From NCBI GenBank assembly GCA_963814915.1, contig CAWFEI010000006.1, positions 1-64,000 of the forward strand: DNA of 64,000 nucleotides, read 5' to 3'. The position numbers and the translations under genes are program-made. Each line of letters starts with the position of its first letter. Position 1 is the stretch's first letter. Shown here piece after piece: positions 36,724-45,152 of the stretch. A model generated the notes under the pieces. That model did no database searches, was not told the origin of the DNA, and saw only the letters and a list, made by a program, of their open reading frames with translations. The stretch is from VRUE01 sp963814915. Its GTDB lineage: Bacteria > Actinomycetota > Thermoleophilia > Solirubrobacterales > 70-9.

Positions 36724-37890
36724 CTAGCGCGCCACGAGGAGGAAAACCGGGCCCTCCAGCGAGCAGACGTAGATCCGCCCGTGTGTGTCTTCGCCGAAGG
36801 AGCTCGGGCTGTCGACGCCGAGGCCGAGCTTGTGGTCGTTGCTCGCGCGCCGCAGGTGGGGGACGAGGCTGCGCAGCTCGCCCTCGCAGAGGTCGGCGTA
36901 GATGTAGTGCTTGTAGAGCGAGCGCAAGCGCCTGTCGCCGACCACGTAGCCGCCGATGATCGAGCAGCTGCCGCCGCGGCTGTGTGGGTAGGCGAGGATC
37001 GGCTTGACCGTGCCGCCGGGGTCGGGCGTGCCGCTGTTCTCGTCTCGGTAGGGAGCGAAGCCCTCGAAGGCGTCCCAACCGAAGTTGGCGCCCTTGGCCG
37101 CGGCGACGGTGGTGTAGTCGACCTCCTCGAAGCGGCTCTGGCCGACGTCCCCGATCGCGATCCGCGGCTGGCCCGGCGCCGTCACCCGGTCGAAGGAGAA
37201 GCGGAACGGGTTGCGCAGGCCGTAGCTGTAGACCTGCGGCCGGGCGCCCGCCCGGCGCGGGTCGATGCGCAGCAGCTTGCCGAGCAGGCTGCGCCGGTTC
37301 TGGGCGTTGTTGGGCGGGTCGCCGCCCGAGCCGCCGTCGCCGGTGCCGAAATAGAGCAGGTTGCCGAGGAACTGCATCTGGCCGCCGTTGTGGTTCGAAT
37401 TCGCCTTGTGGGGGATTTCGACCACTGCGCGGCGGGAGCCCCGCGCGGCCCGTGTCGCGCTCTTGCGCTTGAACCCGTCGATCCTCAGATCGCCCTGGCG
37501 ATCCGTGTAGTAGACGTAGAATCGGCGGCTGCGCCGGTAGTCGGGCGGGAAGGCGATCGAGAGCAGGCCTCGCTCGCCGCCGGTGGAGGTCAGGTTCGAG
37601 ATGTCGAGGAACGGCCGCGAAAGCTTGCGGCCCTTGCGCAGGACCCTGACCCTGCCGCCCTGCTCGACCACGAAGAGCAGCTTCGGGAAGCCGGGCGCGC
37701 CGGTGACGTAGACCGGCGACTCGAAGCTGCCGACCCGCTTCAAGCCGACCCCGGACCGGCCCTGCCGCTGCTGCTTGCCCTCGGCTTGCCGCTGCTGTGC
37801 CTGCTGTCCCGATTCGTCGGCCGAGCCGCAGGCCGGCAGGGCGAGCGCGAGCAGCGCCGCGATCGTCGTCGTCTTCGCCCAGTTAGCGAT
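36724..37890 (-). CDS. PQQ-type soluble aldose/sorbosone dehydrogenase lipoprotein, start codon unclear
   Basis: About 388 residues. A signal sequence TTTIAALLALALPAC with lipobox LPAC precedes a six-bladed glucose/sorbosone dehydrogenase propeller: FVVEQGGRVRVL, GGERGLLSIAFPPDY, HNGGQMQF (active-site HN), YFGTGDGGSGGDP, NPFRFSFD and IGDVGQ. It would oxidise aldose sugars with PQQ in the envelope. No ATG, GTG or TTG lies near the signal peptide; the only in-frame one (38052) would add 55 Arg/Ser-rich residues out of frame with the upstream gene. Position 37890 (ATC) is a placeholder, and a rare start or an indel is possible. Confidence 0.75.
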   Translation of the reverse strand: MANWAKTTTIAALLALALPACGSADESGQQAQQRQAEGKQQRQGRSGVGLKRVGSFESPVYVTGAPGFPKLLFVVEQGGRVRVLRKGRKLSRPFLDISNLTSTGGERGLLSIAFPPDYRRSRRFYVYYTDRQGDLRIDGFKRKSATRAARGSRRAVVEIPHKANSNHNGGQMQFLGNLLYFGTGDGGSGGDPPNNAQNRRSLLGKLLRIDPRRAGARPQVYSYGLRNPFRFSFDRVTAPGQPRIAIGDVGQSRFEEVDYTTVAAAKGANFGWDAFEGFAPYRDENSGTPDPGGTVKPILAYPHSRGGSCSIIGGYVVGDRRLRSLYKHYIYADLCEGELRSLVPHLRRASNDHKLGLGVDSPSSFGEDTHGRIYVCSLEGPVFLLVAR

Positions 37891-38563
37891 TGGCGTCGGT
37901 CGGCGGCTTCGGCGCCGGCACGACTTCGCCGCTGTCGGTGACGACGACTTCGGGCGGGACCTCGGTGATGTGGACGGCGAAGGAGCCGCCCGCTTCCGCC
38001 CCGTTGTCGGTCTCCGCCTTCGCCCCACCCGTGAGCCCCGCGCCGATTTCATAGAAGAGTTTGTAGCTACCCGTTTTCACGGCACTCAACTTCCAGACCG
38101 CTTCCGTGGTCGCGCCCGCCTTCAGCGGGCCGAAGTCGAACGTCTTGAGGCTGGCGGTTTCGGCGCCCGCCGGCTCCGTGGACCCGTCGACCCGCGGGTA
38201 GCGCGCCGCCAGCGCCCAGATGGGCCGGTCGGGCTGGGCGATGCCGGGGCTCGGATCGCGGTAGCCGAAGGGCAGCGAGGAGTCGCGGCCCTCTTTGCCG
38301 CCGACCGAGATCGTCACGGTCAGCGCCGGCACCGCCTTCTTGCCGGTGTTGCGCACGCCGAGGCGCATCGTTGTCGTCTCGCCGACGCGTTGCCTGGCGG
38401 GGAACTCGGCCTTGGTCACCTTCACCGAGTAGGTGCCCGACTCGTCGGCGGAGGATTCGCCGCCGCCGCAGGCCGCGAGGGAGACCGCAAGCAACCCAGC
38501 CGCGGCGCCGGCGGCTAGAGCGTGCCGGCGAGAACGCCGACCGTATCTGCGGAGCCCTCCCAA
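37883..38563 (-). CDS. putative lipoprotein, unknown function
   Basis: A 226-residue exported protein. A twin-Arg-rich N-terminus, hydrophobic core and lipobox SLAAC end the signal peptide at about residue 32. The mature part looks like an immunoglobulin-like beta domain (VGETTTMRLGVRNTGKKAVPALTVTI) with a Pro/Val tail. Its TAA overlaps the start region of the PQQ-type dehydrogenase, so the two are probably made together. The TTG start is supported by TATGTT 9 nt upstream. Confidence 0.75.
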   Translation of the reverse strand: MGGLRRYGRRSRRHALAAGAAAGLLAVSLAACGGGESSADESGTYSVKVTKAEFPARQRVGETTTMRLGVRNTGKKAVPALTVTISVGGKEGRDSSLPFGYRDPSPGIAQPDRPIWALAARYPRVDGSTEPAGAETASLKTFDFGPLKAGATTEAVWKLSAVKTGSYKLFYEIGAGLTGGAKAETDNGAEAGGSFAVHITEVPPEVVVTDSGEVVPAPKPPTDANR

Positions 38564-38572
38564 AGCGGCCGG

Positions 38573-38578
38573 AACATA
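38573..38578 (-). promoter_or_regulatory. -10 element of the lipoprotein-dehydrogenase operon
   Basis: TATGTT ends 9 nt before the TTG at 38563. Confidence 0.4.
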
Positions 38579-38732
38579 CCACGGGGATTCGGCTGCTCCG
38601 ACGGGTCAAAGCGCCGCTTCGCGGGGTTAGTCGGATCTCAACACTCGGCTAACGGACTCCGCTGGCGCATCCCATAGACTCAGATCACGGAGCAGGGGCC
38701 GCCCGATGCGGTCCCGCTTTGCCGGAGGAGAG

Positions 38733-39542
38733 ATGGAAGCAGCCGCATCGATAGGCCGGAGGTTCGCCCCCGCCAAGTCGTTCTTCCAGCAGGTCGGGGA
38801 CATGATGATCCTGACAGCGCGGACGATGGTCTCTGCCGTCCGACCGCCCTATCCCTACGGCGAGGAGTTCATCGGCCAGTTCCTCTTCGCGTTGCAGCTC
38901 TGCTGGTTTCCGCTGCTGGTCTCCACGGTCGCCTTCGGATTCGGCGCCCCCGGCCTGCAGGCGGCCAACTTCCTCACCTTGTTCGGCTCGCTCGACCGGC
39001 TCGGCGGCTTCTTCGTGCTCGCCTCGATCCGCGAGTTCGCGCCGTTCGTGACCGCTGTCGTCGTCGCCGGCGTCGCCGGCACGGCGATCACCGCCGACCT
39101 CGGCGCCCGCAAGATCCGCGAGGAGCTCGATGCCCTCCAGGTGCTCGGCGTCGACCCGATCAAGAACCTCGTCGTGCCGCGCTTCCTGGCGCTGATGGTG
39201 ATCACCGGCCTGCTCGACATCTACGCGCTGATCTTCGGCATCAGCGGCGGCATCCTCACCGAGATGCTCTACAACCAGCCGCTCGGCGGCTTCTTCGCCA
39301 CCCTCTTCACCAACGCCTCGATCACCGACCTCTGGGGCTCGGTGATCAAGTGCACGCTGTTCGGCGCGATCATCTCGGTCGTCTGCTGCTACAAGGGGAT
39401 GACTGCGTCCGGAGGCGCTGCCGGTGTCGGCCGCGCCGTCAACCAGGCGGTTGTCATCTCCTTCATGGGCGTCTTCGCCTTCAACTACGTCTTCACCCAG
39501 ACCCTGCTGGCGACCAACCCCGACCTGCAGACGATCCGATGA
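38733..39542 (+). CDS. MlaE/YrbE-family lipid ABC permease, first of a pair
   Basis: A 269-residue permease with five or six transmembrane helices. The family motifs are FGSLDRLGGFFVLASIREFA, TAITADLGARKIREELDAL (the coupling EExDAL segment that docks the ATPase) and a C-terminal YKGMTASGGAAGVGRAVNQA. It belongs to phospholipid or sterol importers of the Mla/Mce type. The ATG at 38733 has a strong GGAGGAGAG Shine-Dalgarno; an in-frame ATG at 38706 is less likely. It overlaps the next gene by ATGA. Confidence 0.92.
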   Translation: MEAAASIGRRFAPAKSFFQQVGDMMILTARTMVSAVRPPYPYGEEFIGQFLFALQLCWFPLLVSTVAFGFGAPGLQAANFLTLFGSLDRLGGFFVLASIREFAPFVTAVVVAGVAGTAITADLGARKIREELDALQVLGVDPIKNLVVPRFLALMVITGLLDIYALIFGISGGILTEMLYNQPLGGFFATLFTNASITDLWGSVIKCTLFGAIISVVCCYKGMTASGGAAGVGRAVNQAVVISFMGVFAFNYVFTQTLLATNPDLQTIR

Positions 39543-40336
39543 ACGCCTGGCTCGACGTCCCGCGCGGCTGGCTCGACTCCTTCGGCGAGATCGCCCGCTT
39601 CGGCTCGCGCGTCGCCGGCCTCGTCTACAGCGGCCGCGTCCTGCGCTTCTTCGGTGAGAGCCTGCGCCAGGCCGGCATCCTGATTCTCGGCTCGGCGGTG
39701 ATCATCTGGGGCCTCGTCTTCATCCTTGGCCTGCAGTGCGGGATCGAGGGCGCCTACCTGCTGCGCGCCAACGGCGCCCCGGCGTACGCGGGTGTCTTCT
39801 CGGCGTGGTGCGACCTGCGCGAGATCATGCCCTACGCCTTCGGCTACATGCTGGCGGCCAAGGTCGGGACCGGGATCGTCGCCGAGCTCGGCGCGATGCG
39901 GATCTCCGACGAGATCGACGCGCTCGAGGTGATGGGCGTGCCGCCCGTCACCTTCCTCGCCGCGACCCGCCTGCTCGCCGCATGGATCGCATTCCCCTTC
40001 ATCTACCTGGTCGGGATCGGGATCATGTACCTGGCCAGCTACCTGGCGGTGGTCGAACAGATCGGCGACGTCTCTTCCGGTGGCTACCTGCTGATCTTCT
40101 GGCTGTTCCAGAACCCGCCCGACCTGATCTTCAGCTTGATCAAGGGGATGTTCATGGCGACGGCGATCGTGATGGTCGGCTGCTACTACGGCTACACCGC
40201 CGCCGGCGGGCCCGTGGGAGTGGGGACCGCGACCGCCAAGTCGATGGTCCTCAACATCGTTCTAGTCCACATCATCGGGATGCTCGGCACCCTCGTGTTC
40301 TGGGGGGCCAACCCGCGAGCGCCAATAGGAGGCTGA
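39539..40336 (+). CDS. MlaE/YrbE-family lipid ABC permease, second of a pair
   Basis: A 265-residue paralogue of the previous gene, the YrbE-B type. It has GTGIVAELGAMRISDEIDALEVMG (coupling segment) and GCYYGYTAAGGPVGVGTATAKS near the end. The two permeases would form the heterodimeric core of one transporter. Confidence 0.92.
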   Translation: MNAWLDVPRGWLDSFGEIARFGSRVAGLVYSGRVLRFFGESLRQAGILILGSAVIIWGLVFILGLQCGIEGAYLLRANGAPAYAGVFSAWCDLREIMPYAFGYMLAAKVGTGIVAELGAMRISDEIDALEVMGVPPVTFLAATRLLAAWIAFPFIYLVGIGIMYLASYLAVVEQIGDVSSGGYLLIFWLFQNPPDLIFSLIKGMFMATAIVMVGCYYGYTAAGGPVGVGTATAKSMVLNIVLVHIIGMLGTLVFWGANPRAPIGG

Positions 40337-40339
40337 CCC

Positions 40340-41242
40340 ATGTCCACGGACGACCAGAGCCAGAGCAGCGGCCCCTACATCAGCGAGGACGGCGCCACGA
40401 TGGGCCGCGACTTCGTCATCCCGGGCGTCGACCCGAACGAGTCCGACCCCTACCGCTTCCACACCGGCCGCAAGCGCGATCACGGCAGCACCGACGCGAT
40501 CGAGATCATCAACCTGGTCAAGCAGTTCGGCCGGGCCCGCATCCTCAACGGCCTCAACCTCGGCCTGCCCGAAGACCAGGTCTCGATGGTGCTCGGCCCG
40601 TCGGGCACCGGCAAGAGCGTTCTGATCAAGCACATCGTCGGGCTGCTCTACCCGGACTCCGGCGACGTGCTCGTGCACGGCGAATCGATACCGGCGATGA
40701 CCGACGACGAACTCTTCGACGTGCGCAAAAAGTTCGGGCTGCTCTTCCAGGACGGGGCCCTGTTCGGCTCGATGAACATCTACGACAACACCGCCTTCCC
40801 GCTGCGCCAGCACACGGATAAAAGCGAGGAGGAGATCGGCGAGATCGTCAACCGGCGGCTCAAGGAGGTCGGCCTGATCGAGGCGATCTACAAGATGCCG
40901 AACGAGCTTTCGGGAGGGATGCGCAAGCGCGCCGGCTTCGCCCGGGCGCTGGTGCTGGAACCGGCGATCGTCATGTTCGACGAGCCCGACTCGGGCCTCG
41001 ACCCGGTCCGCACCGCGCTGCTCTGCGAGTTGATCCGCGAGGTCCATGCCGAGAACGGCGGCTGCTATCTGGTGATCAGCCACGACCTCAACACGGCGCG
41101 GCGGATCGCCGACTTCATCGCCGTGCTTTGGAACGGCCAGATCGTCGAGTCCGGGCCGAAAGAGGAACTGTTCGACTCCGAAAACCAGTTCGTCCACCAG
41201 TTCCTCAACGCTGACGTAACCGGCCCGCTCTCGATGGATTGA
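40340..41242 (+). CDS. MlaF/Mkl-type ABC ATPase
   Basis: A 300-residue ATPase energising the YrbE permease pair. After a 55-residue acidic N-terminal extension come Walker A GPSGTGKS, the Q-loop in FGLLFQDGALFGSMN, the signature LSGGMRKRAGFARAL, Walker B IVMFDEPDSGLDP and the switch His in VISHDLNTA. The RKRAGFARAL form and FDEPDSGLDP are specific to Mkl/MlaF. Its stop overlaps the TTG start of the RND gene (TTGA). Confidence 0.93.
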   Translation: MSTDDQSQSSGPYISEDGATMGRDFVIPGVDPNESDPYRFHTGRKRDHGSTDAIEIINLVKQFGRARILNGLNLGLPEDQVSMVLGPSGTGKSVLIKHIVGLLYPDSGDVLVHGESIPAMTDDELFDVRKKFGLLFQDGALFGSMNIYDNTAFPLRQHTDKSEEEIGEIVNRRLKEVGLIEAIYKMPNELSGGMRKRAGFARALVLEPAIVMFDEPDSGLDPVRTALLCELIREVHAENGGCYLVISHDLNTARRIADFIAVLWNGQIVESGPKEELFDSENQFVHQFLNADVTGPLSMD

Positions 41243-43803
41243 GCTCAGTCGCGGCCTGGGCGGTCCGCCATGCGCGGGCGGTTCTGGCCGCCGCGCTCGT
41301 CCTCGCCATCGCCGCGGGGGCCCTTGCCGCCCAGCTGCCCACCGACGCGGCGACCGACACCCTGGTCGACTCCGACACGGCCAGCTACCGGGCGACGCAG
41401 GAGGTCAAGAAGGACTTCGGCGAAGAACCCGTCGTGGTTCTCGCCAAGGGGGACCTGCAGCGGCTCGTCCTGACCTCGAACCTGGGGCGGCTGCTGCGGC
41501 TCGAGGGCTGCCTCTCGGGCAAGGTGCCGAAGGGGGCGCAGCCGATCCCGGGTCCGTGTGCGGAACTGGCCGAACAGGACCCGGTCCGCTCCGTGGTCGG
41601 CCCGGCGACCTTCCTCAACGAGGCCGTGATCCAGATCGGGCGCCAGCTCGAACGACTGGCGAAGTCGGTTCCGCCCGCCAAGCTGCGCGAACTGCTCCTC
41701 CAGGTCGCCGCCCAGTACGGCATCACCAGCGCTCCCAGCATCTCCAACCCCGACTTTCTCGCCGCGATCGTCTTCGACCTGCACAAGGCGCGGGGGACGC
41801 CGAAGCCGCGGCTCGCCTACCTCTTCCCCAACGGCCGCTCGGCCCAGATCGTCATCCGCCTGCGCTCCGACCTGAGCGAGGCGGAGCGGCACCGAGCGAT
41901 CGAGACGATCGAAGCCGTCGTCCGCGACCCTGTGGCGCGCAAGGCCTGCAAGTTCAAGGGCAAGCCGGAGCGCTGCTTCCAGCCGCACGGGGGCAGCTAC
42001 GTCATCTCCGGCGTCCCGGTCGTCGTCGACGCCGTGACGCGGGCGCTCAAGGACGCCCTGCTCGTTCTGCTCGGGGTGGCCCTGGTGGTCATGGCGCTCG
42101 TCCTGATGTTGGTCTTCCGTTCTCGCTGGCGCCTGCTCCCGCTGGCGATCGCGCTCGCCGCCTCGGCCATGACCTTCGGCCTCTTCGGCCTCGCCGGTGG
42201 CTCGCTGACGATGGCCTCGATCGCCGTGCTGCCGATCCTGGTCGGGCTCGCCGTCGACTACGCGATCCAGCTTCAGGCTCGCTACGACGAGGCGATCGAC
42301 CTCGGCGCAGGCCCGGGAGTCGATGCAGCCCGGCTCGCCGCATCGGGGGGCGGCCCGGCAATCGCGACGGCCTGCCTGGCGACCGGCGCCGGGTTCCTGG
42401 CTTTGCAGCTTTCACCCACCCCCATGGTCCGCAGCTTCGGCCTGCTCCTCGTCGTCGGCATCGCCATCGCCTTCGGGCTGGCCTTCGTAGCCGGGTTTGC
42501 GGCCCTCTCCCTGCGCTCCGACCGGGCGGGAGTGTCGGGTCCCCCGGAGACGCGCGGCGTCCTGTTTTTCGCACCGCGGGCTTGGCGAGAGAAACTGGCC
42601 GCAAGGCGAAAAACCCAGCGCGCGGAGGGGGACCCGGCGATCCCGCCCCGCCTGCAAGGCCTCCTGTCCCTGGCCCAAAAGCACCCCGAGCGAGTACTGG
42701 GGATCGGGCTCCTGCTGGCGGTCATTGGCTGGGGCCTGGGCACCCAGATCGAAACCCAGACGGACATCGCCGCCCTGGCGCCTCAGAACGTGCGGGCGGT
42801 GAAGGAACTGAACGAGCTGCAGGACGCGACGGGTGTGTCCGGCGAGCTGGACGTGAGAGTCAGCGCCCCCGACCTGACCAATCCGGCGACGATCCGGTGG
42901 ATGGCGGCGTTCAAGCGGCGTGCGCTCCGAGCTGGCGGCTTCTCGGGGGCCAATCCGAGCTGTCAGGAGGCGGAAGTCTGTCCCGGGCCGGCGCTTTCGG
43001 ACTTCGTCACCGGAGGGGGGCTGACCGGCAACGAGGGCCCGCTGACCCGCAAGAGCATCCGCGCCGCCCTGAAGCAGATCCCCGCCTATGACCTGCGTCA
43101 GGTCGCGACCGTCGATCCGAAGACCGGGCTCCCAGCGGGCACGGCGCTGATCGGGCTCGGGATCCGGGCGCAGTCGCTGGACGACCAGCAGGCGCTGATC
43201 GAACGGATCCGCGGCGCGGTGGGGGAGACGCCGCCCGGGGTCGAGGTGCAGCTGGCCGGCTTGCCGGTGATCGCCTCGACCGCGGCCTCCGACCTCTCCA
43301 GCAGCCGCTACCTGCTCACCGTGGTCGGGCTGCTTGCCGTGGCGCTGGCGCTGCTTGCCGTCTACCGCTCCTGGTCGCGAGCCCTGGTGCCGCTGGCGCC
43401 GGTCGTGCTCGCGACCGGTTGGTCCTCGCTGGTGCTCTTCCTCAGCCGCGTGCCGCTCAACCCGATGTCGGCCGCGCTGGGCGCGCTGACGATCGCGATC
43501 GCGACCGAGTTCAGCGTCATCCTCGCCGCCCGCTTCCGCCAGGAGCGGCAGGCGGGCAGGGAGGTGGGCGCGGCGCTGAGCCGGGCCTACGCGCGCACCG
43601 GGGCCGCCGTGCTTGCCTCCGGTGTGACCGCGATCGCCGGGTTCGCCGTCCTGATCGCCAGCGATGTCGGGATGCTGCGCGAGTTCGGCTTCGTCACGGT
43701 CATCGACCTCGCGGTCGCCCTGCTCGGGGTGGTTGTAGCCCTCCCCGCCGCCCTGGCCTGGGTCGAGCGGCGATCGCCAGCCGGCCGAGGTGCCCGAGGA
43801 TGA
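41239..43803 (+). CDS. RND/MMPL-superfamily transporter inside the YrbE/Mkl operon
   Basis: An 854-residue twelve-helix protein with two RND repeats. Repeat one has a large periplasmic domain with Cys pairs (LEGCLSG; KACKFKGKPERCF) and the helix-4 Asp in ILVGLAVDYAIQLQARYDEA. Repeat two has ALTIAIATEFSVILAARFRQE, where Glu replaces the usual Asp pair. It resembles hopanoid/lipid RND exporters more than the TetR-linked MMPL protein. A TTG start overlaps the ATPase stop. Its position where MCE genes normally follow suggests it handles lipids with the permeases. Confidence 0.88.
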   Translation: MSSVAAWAVRHARAVLAAALVLAIAAGALAAQLPTDAATDTLVDSDTASYRATQEVKKDFGEEPVVVLAKGDLQRLVLTSNLGRLLRLEGCLSGKVPKGAQPIPGPCAELAEQDPVRSVVGPATFLNEAVIQIGRQLERLAKSVPPAKLRELLLQVAAQYGITSAPSISNPDFLAAIVFDLHKARGTPKPRLAYLFPNGRSAQIVIRLRSDLSEAERHRAIETIEAVVRDPVARKACKFKGKPERCFQPHGGSYVISGVPVVVDAVTRALKDALLVLLGVALVVMALVLMLVFRSRWRLLPLAIALAASAMTFGLFGLAGGSLTMASIAVLPILVGLAVDYAIQLQARYDEAIDLGAGPGVDAARLAASGGGPAIATACLATGAGFLALQLSPTPMVRSFGLLLVVGIAIAFGLAFVAGFAALSLRSDRAGVSGPPETRGVLFFAPRAWREKLAARRKTQRAEGDPAIPPRLQGLLSLAQKHPERVLGIGLLLAVIGWGLGTQIETQTDIAALAPQNVRAVKELNELQDATGVSGELDVRVSAPDLTNPATIRWMAAFKRRALRAGGFSGANPSCQEAEVCPGPALSDFVTGGGLTGNEGPLTRKSIRAALKQIPAYDLRQVATVDPKTGLPAGTALIGLGIRAQSLDDQQALIERIRGAVGETPPGVEVQLAGLPVIASTAASDLSSSRYLLTVVGLLAVALALLAVYRSWSRALVPLAPVVLATGWSSLVLFLSRVPLNPMSAALGALTIAIATEFSVILAARFRQERQAGREVGAALSRAYARTGAAVLASGVTAIAGFAVLIASDVGMLREFGFVTVIDLAVALLGVVVALPAALAWVERRSPAGRGARG

Positions 43804-44453
43804 GGGACCGCTACTCGATCGTCGTCGGGTTGATCTTCGTCGCGATCGTCGCCGTGGCGCTGATCCACGGAGTCCCCGGCGGGGGCGGCACGCTCGGGCT
43901 CGACGAGCAGCCGGCCCGCTGGGCCCTGCCGGAGTTCGCCGTGCCCGACGCCGCCGGAACGCTGGAAGGCGACGCCAACGTAGCCCAGGACAACTGTTCC
44001 TCGGGCGAGCTGCCCTGCCCCGGCGATGCCCGCCGCGAGCCGGCCTGCAGGGTCGACGCCCCCGGGGCGATCCGTGTCTGCGACCTCTTCGACCGCCCGG
44101 CGGTGATCTCGTTCTGGTTCAGCAAAGGCGGCAACTGCGTCGATCAGCAGGACGTCGTCAGCCAGGTCTCCGCGCGGTACGGTGGACGCGTGAGCTTCCT
44201 CTCGCTGGACATTCGCGACGATCGCGACACGGTCCGCGACCTGATCCGGCGGCGCCGCTGGAGGATGCCGGTCGGCTACGACCGCGACGGTGCGGTGGCG
44301 AGCCTCTACCGCGTCGGCGGCTGCCCGACTTTCGCCTACGCCTACCCGGGCGGGACCTTGGAGAGCTCCTCCAGTGGCATCCTCGACGCCGGCGGTTTGA
44401 GCGAACGGGTCGAGCGCCTGCTGCGCGCCACGGCGAAGGCGGAGGACAGCTGA
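43800..44453 (+). CDS. thioredoxin-fold (TlpA/AhpC-like) envelope protein with a single active-site Cys
   Basis: A 217-residue protein anchored by an N-terminal helix (IVVGLIFVAIVAVALIHGV). The fold is signalled by PAVISFWFSKGGNCVDQQDVV, VSFLSLDIRDDRDTVRDLI, WRMPVGYDRDGAVASLY and a cis-Pro loop GGCPTFAYAYPGG. Only one Cys is in the usual CxxC place (NCVDQQ). A second Cys precedes the cis-Pro, and an upstream domain has a Cys cluster (NCSSGELPC, EPAC, RVC). It may therefore act in thiol transfer to the Cys-containing RND partner instead of as a standard thioredoxin. ATGA overlap with the RND gene. Confidence 0.75.
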   Translation: MRDRYSIVVGLIFVAIVAVALIHGVPGGGGTLGLDEQPARWALPEFAVPDAAGTLEGDANVAQDNCSSGELPCPGDARREPACRVDAPGAIRVCDLFDRPAVISFWFSKGGNCVDQQDVVSQVSARYGGRVSFLSLDIRDDRDTVRDLIRRRRWRMPVGYDRDGAVASLYRVGGCPTFAYAYPGGTLESSSSGILDAGGLSERVERLLRATAKAEDS

Positions 44454-45101
44454 GTGGAAGCGGGCACGGCCTCTTCGACACTCGGCTGGGTGGCGCCGCA
44501 CGTCGCCGAGGAGTTCCCCGGCCTCGGGATCTCCTGGATCGAAGTTGACGGCAAACCGGGCCGCAGCCCCGAGCCGGTCGAGCGCCGCCTGGGCGAGACC
44601 TCGGATCGTTTCTACGGCGCCCACGCGATCCACATGCGCGAACGGCCGATCCCCTGGGCCTACCGGGTCTTCTTCCGCCAGATCGGCCTCGACCCCGACC
44701 ACACCCGCACGCCGGTCGAGCAGCTCGCCCTCGACCGCCTGCAGGACGGCGGCTTCAAGACCCGCGGCCTGCCGGCCGACGCCCTGACCATCGCCACGGT
44801 CGAGACCGGGATCGCCCTGCGCGCCTTCGACGCCGCCCGGCTGGAGGGGGCGCTGTGCATCCGCGACTCGGCGCCGGGCGAGTCGCTGCGCGGCCGCCCG
44901 GGAGAGCTCTCGCACGGCACCCTGGTGATCGCCGACGATCGCGCCCCCGCGGGGCTGCTCTTCGGCGCCACCGGTGAGGACCGCGTTGTCGGGCGTGCCA
45001 CCAGGCGGATCGCGATCGCCGCGGTGCAGGTCGACGGCGTGCCCCAGATCGCCGTCGAGGAGGCGCTCTGGATGGTCGCGATGACCCTCCAGGCCGCTTA
45101 A
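44454..45101 (+). CDS. B3/B4-domain protein (tRNA-editing-like)
   Basis: A 215-residue stand-alone relative of the B3/B4 domain of bacterial phenylalanyl-tRNA synthetase beta chain. The C-terminal half has RDSAPGESLRGRPGELSHGTLVIAD and VAVQVDG-like strands. In PheT this domain hydrolyses Tyr-tRNA-Phe; free-standing versions may edit tRNAs or bind amino acids. The GTG start directly abuts the stop of the thioredoxin-fold gene, so it is cotranscribed with the lipid operon by position only. Confidence 0.78.
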   Translation: MEAGTASSTLGWVAPHVAEEFPGLGISWIEVDGKPGRSPEPVERRLGETSDRFYGAHAIHMRERPIPWAYRVFFRQIGLDPDHTRTPVEQLALDRLQDGGFKTRGLPADALTIATVETGIALRAFDAARLEGALCIRDSAPGESLRGRPGELSHGTLVIADDRAPAGLLFGATGEDRVVGRATRRIAIAAVQVDGVPQIAVEEALWMVAMTLQAA

Positions 45102-45152
45102 CGCGAGCATTGCCATCCCGGCGGGGCCGTGATCTACACTCGTAAACGCGCT

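Noticed and set aside
38631..38659. Inverted repeat GTTAG...CTAAC before the YrbE operon as an operator
   Set aside because: The arms are only five perfect bases, no second copy was seen, and no clear promoter could be placed next to it.
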